From Paroedura picta (taxonomy: Eukaryota > Chordata > Lepidosauria > Squamata > Gekkonidae): a stretch of 64,000 nucleotides of DNA. The notes under the pieces were generated by a model. That model made no database searches. It saw nothing but the letters and a program-made list of their open reading frames with translations, and was not told the origin of the DNA. A program made the translations under genes and the position numbers. The stretch is from NCBI RefSeq assembly GCF_049243985.1, contig NC_135386.1, positions 5,168,501-5,232,500 of the forward strand. The letters are read 5' to 3'. This document shows, in pieces, positions 25,893 through 36,000 of this stretch. Each line of letters starts with the position of its first letter. Position 1 is the first letter of the stretch.

Positions 25893-26108
25893 GAATGAAT
25901 GAATGAATGAATGGGGAGGGAGGGAGGAAGGAAGGAAGGAAGGAAGGAAGGAAGGGAAGGAAGGAAGGAAGGAGGGAAGGAGGGAAGGAAGGAAGGAAGG
26001 AAGGAAGGAAGGAAGGAAGGAAGGGAAGGAAGGAAGGAAGGAAGGGAAGGAAGGAAAGGAAGGAAGGAAGGAAGGAAGGAAGGAAGGAAGGAAGGAAGGA
26101 AGGAAAGG
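25893..26108 (+). repeat. (GAAT)n then (GGAA)n/(GGGA)n array
   Basis: About 20 bases of GAAT repeats pass into about 195 bp of GGAA with scattered GGGA units, just after SEC11A. This time purine is on the plus strand. Confidence 0.95.
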
Positions 26109-26109
26109 T

Positions 26110-26350
26110 CTGGTGTACATAGGTGCCGTCAGTTCGCAAATTACTTTCAAGACAAGTGAGAAGCAGAGATGGTTTACCATTGCCTTCCTTTACAAAGCCT
26201 TCCTTGGTGGTCTCCTATCCAAGTACTGATGCTGTTGAGCTTTTCCCATCAAGGGGGTTTTAATGTAAAGGAAAAGCAGAGATGGTTTGCTTTGGATTTC
26301 CTCTGCAGAGCCTCTCCTGGTGGTCTCCCTTCCAAGAACTAGCCCTGTTT
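26110..26350 (-). repeat. Two 5S-derived SINE fragments
   Basis: The modules agcagagatggtttaccatt with ccttggtggtctcctatcca agtact (26160-26230) and agcagagatggtttgctttg with tggtggtctcccttccaag (26277-26345) are adjacent minus-strand tails with 5S box C inverses. Confidence 0.55.
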
Positions 26351-26389
26351 AACCCCAGTGGGGCCAGAACTCTAAAAAGCCTTCCCGTG

Positions 26390-26800
26390 GTTGCCCCTCC
26401 GCCAACCACCAAGAATACAGAGCATCACTACCCCAGATTTAAGAAGCCATGTTGGATCAGGCCAATAGCCAACCCAGTCCAACACTCTGTGTCACACAGG
26501 GGCCAAAACCCAGGGGCCATCAGGAGGTCCACCAGCAGGGCAAGAACTCCACAATCCCCCCACTGTTGTCCTCCAAGCACCAAGACAGAGAATCACTGCC
26601 CTGGGTGTAAGAATATGAAAGCAGCCATGTTGGATCAGACCAACATTATGCCATCTAGTCCAACATTTTGTCACACAGTGCCCGAAACCCAGATGCTATC
26701 ACGAGATCCAACAATGGGGCCAGAGCTCTAAATGTCCTCCCACTGTGGGCCCCCACAAGCACCAAAAGGACAGCTTCGCTGCTCCAGACAGAGTGTTCCA
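26390..26800 (-). repeat. CR1-like LINE tails, several monomers
   Basis: Repeated modules gccatgttggatcaggccaa, ccaacactctgtgtcacaca, ggggccaaaacccaggggcc and caccaagaatacagagcatc or variants, at about 26440 and 26620, are the inverse of the monomers at 5265-5605. Confidence 0.65.
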
Positions 26801-27785
26801 TCAATACCTTGGGGCTCATAGCAACTGTTGAACAGGAGACCTTCTGCACGCCAAGCAGGTGCTCTGCCTGAGGCTCCAGGGACCCACTGCCCAAGCCACA
26901 ACTCGCTAGACGGACCACTGACTGAATTCTAGCGGGCACCTTGAAATGAGCTACACTCTGTCAGAGCGTCTTCCTGTTCTGCCTGTTTCTCGGGAAAGAG
27001 TCTCTGTCTCATTCCCATCCTCCCGGCAGCCAATGAATATAAAACTGCCTTCTCAGTCACGCATTTTTCATCATCAGCCTATCGATCCGTTCTCCTGTTG
27101 GTCCTTGCTGTTCCAGACAACCGGAGCCGTTCAGGGACGGGATTCTATCCTAGTTGACTTGCTACGGCAGCCACCCGGATAGGAGCCGGAGATGCCTCCT
27201 TGCCAGTAACCTGACTCCTGCCGGAGGGGCCTCGCACCTGCTTCGGTGTGGTTAGCACAGCCACGGCCTCCCTGCAGGAGCTTCCGCAGTTTCTAACACA
27301 ACTGCCTGTTGCGCGTCACAGCCTGTTGCGTTTCGTCTGTCCCCCATCTGTCAACTGCCTTGGCTGTGCTTTTCCAAAGAGTGTAATGTTGCGGTCAAAA
27401 TATTGCTCAGGGGAGGGGACTCTCCCTGGCCAGCACTGCAGAAGGCCTGCTTCGGGGCCTTACGAGAAAAATCGGGGTCTGACTGTGAGCTTGCAGAGCA
27501 GCCTTAAGTCGGCAGAGGTGCTCCTGTATTCCCCAGGGTGTCTGGCGAAGAAGGACTGGACGACAGCCAGGACAATTTTCACAGAAGGCGATTTAAGTTA
27601 AGAGGCTCCAAAGAGGACATGCAGATACATGCCTAACTGTAGCCATCAATAAATCCATCCCTGGCTGATGTAAATAACTAAAGGAACAGGGTTTACAAGC
27701 AAGGAGAGTGGCAGACAGAATTATAAGTGGAAGGAAGGAAGGATAGGATAGAGAGTGGGCAGATGGAAAATTCGATAGGAAGGAA
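26800..27785. other. SEC11A-NMB intergenic, unclassified
   Basis: No gene recognised. Several open frames of about 80-117 codons exist but none resembles a known protein, and there is no exon context. Confidence 0.45.
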
Positions 27786-27789
27786 GGTA

Positions 27790-28010
27790 AGAGAAGAAGA
27801 AGAGTTGGTTCTTATATGCTGCTTTTCTCTACCCGAAGGAGTCTCAAAGCGGCTTATAGTTGCCTTCCCTTTCCTCTCTCCACAACAGACACTCTGTGAG
27901 GTGGGTGAGGCTGAGAGAGCCCTGATATTCCTGCTCGGTCAGAACAGCTTTATCAGGGCTGTGGCTGGCCCAAGGTCACCCAGCTGACTGCATGTGTGGA
28001 AGCGCAGAAT
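27790..28010 (-). repeat. tRNA-derived SINE, 3' two thirds
   Basis: It starts agaagaagaagagttggttc with gcttttctctacccgaagga and gtctcaaagcggcttatagt, and runs to aaggtcacccagctgactgc. The tRNA-like head is missing. Confidence 0.72.
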
Positions 28011-28124
28011 CCAGAGGAACTGACCTCTGTAGTCTGGAGGTGAGTTCGTAATTACAGGGGATCCCAGTCCCAGGTTATGCAGCTCTGTATACTGGATATC
28101 CTTTCTGGAGGGAGGATTGACAAA

Positions 28125-28295
28125 AACCAAGCAGCTCATAGATTCATGGAGGCAACATCAGAGGAAGGCCTTGGCCTCTCCAGCCTGTTGCTGGACCTCC
28201 AGAGGCACTGGTAGGCCCCTGTGTAAAACAGGAGGCTGGACTAGATGGGCCACTGCTTTGATCCATGAGGGCTCTTCTGGTGTTCCTGTGTCCCA
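28125..28295 (+). repeat. CR1-like LINE tail monomer
   Basis: The block attcatggaggcaacatcag, then ggccttggcctctccagcct and aggaggctggactagatggg is the tail monomer. Confidence 0.65.
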
Positions 28296-28299
28296 GAAA

Positions 28300-29180
28300 G
28301 CAAACTTTGCTGACTGACAGACTTCACAGATCTAACTGGGTTAAGAACTAAATTTCACTTCTTGCCCCATAAGTCCCATAAAGGGACCGATTCACAGTCA
28401 GCCCTTTGCCTTATTCAGAACTGTGGGTGCCTCTCAGCCCTTCAATTTCCTCATCCCCAGCTGGATAAAGAACTGGTCGACCCTCCCCTAAGGCTCTGCA
28501 CTCCATTTGTGACAATCATTCCAATGGGAGCAGCTGTGCCAAAAATAACCCCCTTCCTTTCCAACCGTATGACATAGCTCCATCCCTATGCAAAATAGGG
28601 GAAGGGCCCAAACCTGGCATTCAGAGTGCAGTCCTTATGCCCTTCTGAATCCAGCGTAACTATAAGACTGCACTGGGAGGGTGGGGGTGAAATAATCAGA
28701 AGCCAGGAGGAGAAATATGGTAATCTCTTTCTGTCCTGAAAGTCACACTTCTTTGGCAAAAGAACTTCAGAAAGAGCCCTGCAGCATTAAATGGCTGAAT
28801 CAGTATCTATTAAGACCTTTTATATTATCTCCTGCCTTGGCTTCAACAAGGGGAGGGGGGAAATAATAGGGATTCTCACCCTGTGTAGGTGTTAATTAGC
28901 TTAGCAAAAACTACTGAAGGGTGCCTGCATTTTATTCCCTGGATCTGGTCTATAATTTTTCTTTCTGCATTTCCTTAGCACTGCTTTTCTGCTTGTCATA
29001 TTCCTACAAGAAAGGACTGCAGAGAGTGAATCCACTCATTGCTTCTGGGTCAGCGTGCGGTTAGACTTTGAGGTGCCACAAGATGCCTGTTTTTTTTTTT
29101 GCAGGCCAGCCCAAAAACATGTTGCCATATCTACTCAGGCTGGGGTCCCCAGCATGGTGTTCAGCGGCACCACAGTGAGA
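28300..29180. other. Intergenic sequence, nothing recognised
   Basis: I see no gene, RNA or identifiable repeat; a T10 run occurs at about 29091-29100. Confidence 0.45.
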
Positions 29181-29185
29181 GAGAG

Positions 29186-29740
29186 AGGCATCTTGGTGTA
29201 GTCGTTATGAGCTCAGACTTCTAATCAGGCACGTTGGGTTGGATTCCCCACTCCTCCTCTGCATGCAGCCAGCTGGGTAACCTTGGGCTCGCCACGGCAC
29301 TGATAGAACTGTTCTGACTGAGCAGTGATATCAGGGCTTCCTCAGCCTCACCCACCTCACAGGGTGTCTGTTGTGGGGAGAGGAAAGGGAAGGCGACTGG
29401 AAGCTGCTTGGAGACTCCTTCGGGCAGAGAAAAGCGGCATAGAAGAACCAACTCTTCTTCTTCTTCAGTAATATCAGGGCTCTCTCAGCCTCTCCTCCCT
29501 CACAGGTTGTCTGTTGTGGGGAGAGGAAAGGGAAGGAGATTGGAAGCCACTTTGAGCCTCCTTCGGGTAGAGAAAAGCAGCTTTGGCAGCTGCAGCTACA
29601 ACACTGCACTGTGGGAGTGAAGGTATGGGAGCCGTTTTCTGGCTTTCTGCAGGGAGAAGAAGGGAAAGCCAATTGCAAGCCACTAAGAGACCTAACCCTC
29701 CTGAGGGTAGAGAAAAGCAGGGTATAGAAACCTTCTCAAA
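29186..29740 (+). repeat. tRNA-derived SINE followed by two partial tails
   Basis: A full-length SINE (29186-29467, box A-like ttggtgtagtcgttatgagc, box B-like gttggattcccc, ending caactcttcttcttcttc) is followed by two partial tail copies (about 29468-29590 and 29640-29735), each with gggagaggaaagg-like sequence and a gggtagagaaaagcag end. Confidence 0.7.
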
Positions 29741-30298
29741 GCAGCATCTGTAGGGCCAGTCCTTGCTCTCCGAACCCTACACTTTTGTTTGCCACTCTCC
29801 TCCCACCCCTTGTTAAGCCCTGTTGACATGGGCAGCACATTTTTCGTCTCTTGGTGCAAATGGCACTAATCAACACTTTGTTTTACACCATAAGCAAACA
29901 AGCGTGGTAAAAAGGAGTGTTAGCCCAACAGGGTGCTTAGTGATGACACACTTTTTAAAAAGGAAGAAACTCAAAAAGCCGCAAACTTTTTCAGGATAAT
30001 AGTCTAGCAAGAAACCCAGAGCGAACTCTGTAAACACAGAGCAAGATTTGGGGACGAGAAGGGTTCCAGCCTCAACTGAAGTCCTGAATTCTGCCTTAGT
30101 GTCGTTCTGTGCATGCCCCCTTCAAATCCTGGTTGGATTGCATTTAATCCAATGAACAGTGATCCTGTTGCATAAATTACAGCACAATATCCTATGCACA
30201 GGTCGCACATGGGATTTGGACAGCAGGGGAGGGGTTGGGGTGGGAAAGGGTGTGGATTTTTCACTCAGTCCCACTAAAGGGAACTGAGGCACACTGAC
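29740..30298. other. Intergenic sequence, nothing recognised
   Basis: Unique-looking AT-moderate sequence with only short chance open frames. Confidence 0.45.
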
Positions 30299-30515
30299 AG
30301 CCAGAATAGTGTAGTGATAGTGTGGTGGACTCTAATCATCAGAACCTTGTTCGATTCCCCACTCCTCCGCATGCAGCCAGCTGGGTGGCCTTGGGCTAGT
30401 CACAGTTCTCTTAGAGTTGTTCTTGCAGAACAGTTCCCTTAGAGCTCTCTCAGCCCCTCCTAGCTCACAGAGTGTCTGTTGTGGGGAGAGGAAGTGAAAG
30501 GTGTTTGTAAGCAGC
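30299..30515 (+). repeat. tRNA-derived SINE
   Basis: The tRNA-like head atagtgtagtgatagtgtgg with box B-like gttcgattccccac is followed by the tctgttgtggggagaggaag tail. Confidence 0.72.
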
Positions 30516-32095
30516 CACCATCGTGTGGAAGTCTGTCACTGGTGTTCAGCCTCAATGGTTGCACATGGTATGACTGTGGACCAAATGCGTTTCAACCCAG
30601 AGGGTCTTCACCAGTGGTCAAATAAAACATACACACTCATATGACAATACACTATTACAATGTGACCTGGGACCATTCCACACAGGTTGGAAAATGCACT
30701 TTCAAGGTATGTGCAAAACAGGAAAACTTACTTCTGAAGTGCATTGAAAGTGCATTAACCAGCATGTGCAGAATGGGTTGGTGGCATAAGAAGCTCCCAG
30801 CCATATATAATAATAATTCCAGATGTGGAGCTCACAATTAAAAATCAAACCAGTCAAGAGCCACCATTCTGTCCAGGGCTACGGCTCATTCCATAAAGAT
30901 GCACACTCAGGAATGCCCACGAGAGACGAACTCTGCCTCATCCTGCCTGATCTCCCTAAATCCACAGAATAGCCATAGCCGTCAACTGGCCATCGAGCCT
31001 CTATTTAAAAACCACCAAAGGGGGAGAGCCTTCCAAAGGGGGCGGAGCTGTTTTTTATGCCCTGCTCTTCACTACCTAAAAGGCAACAGACAACAAGCCC
31101 ATTTCATACATTCTGCATTTACATCTTCCCCATGTTGAGGCCGTGGGGAGACTGGTGGCTTTTCCTGCTAGGGAGGTCAGGACATTCTATTTCTTCCTCC
31201 TCAGCGCCTGATTCCGGCTTCGGTCTCTGGGGCCTGTTTCAAGAAGCCTTTGAGCAAACCAGCTCTCCCTCCACCGCCGCATCTCGCCTGTGCCGATTCG
31301 CCGCTTGTCACAGCCTCGTAACAAGGTCCCTGGTTTTGTCCTCGGTCAGGTAATCTCACGGAGGCACCCTGTGTCTTTTCCGGCATGCTTGGATGCTTCT
31401 CGTAATTGCCCCATGGACTTGGATGCTGTCAGTAATGGCCCCTGGGACTGGCTTCCTTCCAGTGCTCCAGTAATTCGCACCACTTAATCCCAGCCTCTCG
31501 GCGCATTGGCCCTCCCATTCATTCTCCAGATTTTCATGTGCAAAATCCTTGACCAAAACAACACCTCTGAAGCCAGACTGTAGGTGCTTAGCTCTGGCTT
31601 GGACTCCACCCACCTCTTCCTCCCCCTTCGGATCTCAGACTTGAATCCCCCAAACGCTGACAACCCACGGCTCTCAGACAAAGATGTAGAATAGCTGTTG
31701 TTGTTGTTGTTGTTTTTACCACGGCTCACGCATCCTTTAAGGCTCTCAAACTGCTTCTTCCCTATCCATTCTTGGGCTGCCCACCAAAGAACGCCAAAAG
31801 ATTCTTGGTTGCACTGCAATTCAGGCCGCCTTTTCAACAGTCTCCTGTCTTGGGAGATATTTCTGATCTCGTTTATACAGTCGTGCCATGGGAGATTTCG
31901 GTGGGGCTGGCTTGGCTCTCAGATCTGTCTCCGTTTCAATTCTCGCCCTGTATGTCGTGATGTCATTTTTTATTGTTGTTGAACAAACACCGATGACCAA
32001 AAAGATGCACATTTTTGCCGAAAGATAGAGAGAGGGAGAGCGGGAGGGACGAAGAATCTCAGGGAAGACATCGTGGTAACTCTCATTCCTTGTAT
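30516..32095. other. Intergenic sequence, mostly unclassified
   Basis: A block at 30540-30640 (accaaatgcgtttcaaccca, gggtcttcaccagtggtcaa) looks like a dispersed repeat of unknown family. A (TTG)n tract lies at about 31697-31713. No gene was recognised. Confidence 0.4.
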
Positions 32096-32099
32096 GTCT

Positions 32100-32345
32100 T
32101 GTTTTGCGCGCACACCTGAAAGCTTATCCCAGTTTTGTTGGTCTTCAAGATGCCACTAGAATCAAATGTTCTTCTGCTGCTTCAGACCAACAGGGCTACC
32201 CACCGGAGTGCACCTGAAGAAATGTGCATGCACACGAAAGCTTGTAGCAGCCATTAAAGTCGGTGGTCTTAACAGTGCCCCTGGACTCAAACATTGTTCT
32301 GCTGCTTCAGACCAACAGGGCTGCCCACATGCCCAGCCTGACACC
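32100..32345. repeat. Unclassified dispersed repeat, two tandem modules
   Basis: The order gttcttctgctgcttcagac, caacagggctacccac, gtgcatgcacacgaaagctt is followed by a second gttctgctgcttcagaccaa, cagggctgcccac. Two modules lie head to tail (about 32165 and 32295). Confidence 0.5.
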
Positions 32346-32599
32346 CCCTGCGAGGACAGTTGTCCCCCCACCCCATCTGCTCCCCAAATGATATGGGGAG
32401 ACAGGAGAGAAAGCCTGGGGGCCAGCTGAGACCCCCGGGTTGCCCTGCCTGGTGAGCAGAGCCTTCTGGAGGGGAGGGCATATTCTAGATCCTGCACACT
32501 TCCTGCAGGCAACAAGATTTGGAAATGCCCGAGGATGAAATGGCGACGTTTCTCCCGGACGTTTCTCCCGGCCTTCCTCGGGAGATCCAGGCAGGATCT

Positions 32600-33080
32600 T
32601 CCCTGCTCCCCGGAGACCCCCTCTGCTCACGCTCAGAGGTGCCCTCGTTCGCCAAGGGACGAGCCCGGCCTCCTGCTCTCCCCGCCGGCTCTTGGGGGCG
32701 AGGGGCGGCGGCCCTGCCCGCCCCCGCGTCCGCCCCCTTGGCCGGGAGTCTCCGCCCCGACGGCGCCGGGCGCTTTAACCCGCGGGAGCGGCGGCCCGGC
32801 GGGGAGAGACGGCGGCGATCCGGGCAGGGGCGGAGGCTGCCGTCCGCGCAGGAGGAGCCGAGGGGAGCCGGCAGGCGGCCGCCCGTCGAGGACGCGCCAT
32901 GGCCGGAGGCGCCGCTGGCACTGGCTTGGCTTACCTGCTCCTCTTCGCCGCTCTCGCCTGCCCGCCCGCGCTGGGCGAGAAGAGGAACGGGCCCTTCCGC
33001 CTGCGGGAGAACCTCTGGGCCACAGGTGGGCGCCTCCGAGGACATCCAGACGGGCTCGGGCGAAGGGGGCGCCTTGGGAT
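32600..33080 (+). promoter_or_regulatory. NMB: CpG island at NMB first exon
   Basis: Strongly GC- and CpG-rich around the NMB ATG, with many gcgg and ccgcc blocks upstream. A weak gctttaacc about 125 bases upstream is the only TATA-like sequence; the transcription start is not fixed. Overlapping long open frames on both strands here are a by-product of base composition. Confidence 0.6.
32899..33025 (+). CDS. NMB: NMB exon 1 (residues 1-43)
   Basis: Encodes the signal peptide, short pro-part and ENLWAT; the donor is ACAG|GTGGGC at 33026, so the intron splits Gly43 inside the active peptide (NLWAT-G-HFM). I recall the same intron site in mammals. Confidence 0.95.
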
Positions 33081-36000
33081 TTGCAGGGAGCCCCTAACTC
33101 TGCTTGGGAGCGCTGGGCTATGGCTTTGCGCTCGGGGGGGGGGATACCTGTGCCTGGAGAGAGCCCCCCCCCCAATCACCCGTCCCTTTGGGCTTCCCAG
33201 CAAAGGAATTCCTGGGGAGATGAAGAGGGTGGGGATTGCCCCCCTTAAGGCAACTAGGAAAGGGTGGGATAGAAGATTTATATTGTGAGGATGATTCCCC
33301 CTCCCTCCTTCCCTCCTTCCAGGTCTCCTTACCCCCCTGCAAGGAGAGTGAGGCTGAGAGATTCTGGGCAGGGCACCCACTAGGCTGGGTGGCCGATGAT
33401 TTGAAACCCGGCTCTCCCCAGCTGTGGCTCAGGACGGTAACTGCGCCACCCTGGCGCTCCCGAGAGGAGAGGGGCAGCAGACCTGACCCCCTCAGAGCCA
33501 AAGGGAGATTCGGATGTGAATTTAAAAAATGATTGACAAGACATTCGCAAACAGATAGCCCAGGGGTGGGTGGGGGATGAGTTGGAGGAAGAGGACTGAG
33601 AGAAGAATCCTGTCTCCATTTCTCTCTCACTCTTTCTCCAAAGAGGTTGGGGGCAACTGTCGAGAATCTCCGGCTTCATTCTCACAACAACCCTGCTAGG
33701 TAGGTTAGATTTAGAGTGACCGACTGCGAGGGCCACCCAGGGCACTGCATGGCAGATGGTGGTCTGCTGAGACTTGGCAGCAAAAACACAGAGAGAGAGA
33801 GCTTAGAGGGGCCTTCAGAGACCCCCTGTGTGCCCCCTCCCAGGTTTTCTGAGCTGAGGTACCCCAAGGAGATGCTGTTTGCCCTATTGAGGAAACTTGC
33901 CTATTGCCTATCAGTAGAACAGGCTATGCAGCGGGTCCCTGGGGGAAATGGTGTGCACGAGAGGTGGGAACTTAAACCTGTTTTCTCTGTTTGCAGTGCA
34001 GTGGTGCCCCGATTCCTCATTGCCTGCCTCTGCGTAGCAACTCTGGACTTCTGGGTGGTCTCCCACCCACGTACTCCCCAGGGCCCACCCTGCTCAGCTT
34101 CAGAGATCTGACGAGATCAGCCATCCAGGTCATGGCAGCCTTAACGTGCCTGCGAGCTACTGTCGCCTGCAGTTAGGGATTTCATCCCAGGCATTGCAAT
34201 TCCCAGCCCAGTCTCTAACCACTACACCGCATGGCTTCTCTCCCGAAAGCACAGTGCCCAGTTACCCTCGGATGTGTGATTGGAGACGTGGTTCCAGCTC
34301 TCTCGTGAGGAAATCTGCCAGAGCCTCCTTTAACCCCCTTGTTGCTGCGGTGTCAGATTCTTGTTAGCCCCCCTTGTTAGGTTGTGACTCACCTGACCTG
34401 GATAGCTCAGGCTTAAGTGATCTTGTCTGATCTCGGAAGCTAAGCAGGGTCAGATTTTTGGATGGGAGATCTCCAAAGAATACCAGGATTGTGCCACGGA
34501 GGCAAACAACGGCACACCACCTCCGAACGTCTCTTGGCTCAAGGACCCCACGGGCTTGCCATAGGTTAGCTGTGGCATGCCAACAGCAGGAGCATCAGCA
34601 GTAATGCATTAAGGGCTACAATTCCTCACCATGTGCAGATTTTGGGTGGATGACCGTGGCTGAGTTGGTGAGGTTAAAAAAGTGGCGAATAGGAATTTTG
34701 GTAGGCTAGAGAGATGAGTCCCTTCCAGCCTTATCCTTCACTATGCGGTCTTATGAAGCCCTAAAAAAATACTTTTCCGGAGGGTAGCCATGACGCTCTG
34801 CAGTAGAACACACCGATCTGATAAAAATATGTTGTTCTTTAAGGATCTCCCAAGACAGTTGTGGATGGCTCATGGCTTAATGTCTGTTATATTTACTCAT
34901 AATTTCTTTCAGCACAGAGGTTGACTGTGTCCCTCTATTAAATGACAGACAAATGCGCTTTTATGACGTTGAATCTCGTCTTTAAAAACTGGCACATTAT
35001 TTTTTTTTGTTGTTGACAGCCAGGTACAAGCTGTTCCTGGTTTCAGCACTGGGAAGGTGGACAGCTCCGAATAAGAATCCGAATGGGGATAAAGAATTCC
35101 GGCTGTCGTTGCCCATAATACGCAATTGATGGGGGCCAGTATAATGCAGTAGTTAGAGCAACAGAGCAGGACTTGAAAGACTTAGTTTCAAAATCCATGC
35201 TCTGCCACAATCTGTGGTTCGTGACTTTGGGAACATCATGCTCTCTATGCTCACAGGGAGGACAAAAGGAAGTATCGTGTGAGCTACTTGGAGGAAGAGT
35301 GGAGAGAATGTAGTAGGCAAGCGAAAGTATTTTAGCTATTATTTGTGGAAGGGCTATGGCTCAATAGTCGAGCCTTGCTTTGCATGCATAAGGTCCCAAG
35401 TTCAATCCCCGGCTTATCCACTGAGGCCAACAGAAATGCCAACAATAACCATCTGGACACCATATCGCTAATTCCACCTCAGCCCTTTATTCCCCCTCTC
35501 TCCCACTGGAGGAAAGGTTTTAAGACAGAGTGGTGTTAATAAGTATTAAATGCTGCAATGCATTTTTAATTGCTCAGTTGTTTCGATCAATGTCGTAAGC
35601 CGCCCCGAGCCCTTGGGGAAGGGCGGCCTAGGAATATGAAAAATAAATCAATACCTAACCAATCATACTGTCCTTGCAGGACATTTTATGGGGAAGAAAA
35701 GTGTGCCAGGGTCTTCTCACTTACCGCCTGCATCCCTGGCAAGAGCCGAGCTGAACAGCATCACCGAGGCTTCCCGTCCGGTGTTCACAGACGTCTTGGA
35801 GGACATGAAAGGCCTGCTGGTGAGGGAGCTCCTTAGAATCATCCTGCAAGAGAGGATACTGGAGGAGAACCGAGGGAAACGTGATCTCAAGGCCCAGGTG
35901 AGATTGCCCCGCAAGATAGCTGAGTGAATGTTAAGGAGGTGATGGTCATACAATGGGGTCCCCATTGGGGGGCCCATGGGTGCTTTGGGGGCCTACCGAC

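Noticed and set aside
32485-33248. Several open frames of 160-237 codons at the NMB CpG island
   Set aside because: GC-rich DNA lacks stop codons; only the NMB frame has a recognisable peptide and a splice partner.
34390-34610. Functional 5S rRNA gene
   Set aside because: Only part of 5S is present, with changes in the boxes and a SINE tail; no T-run terminator at the proper place.
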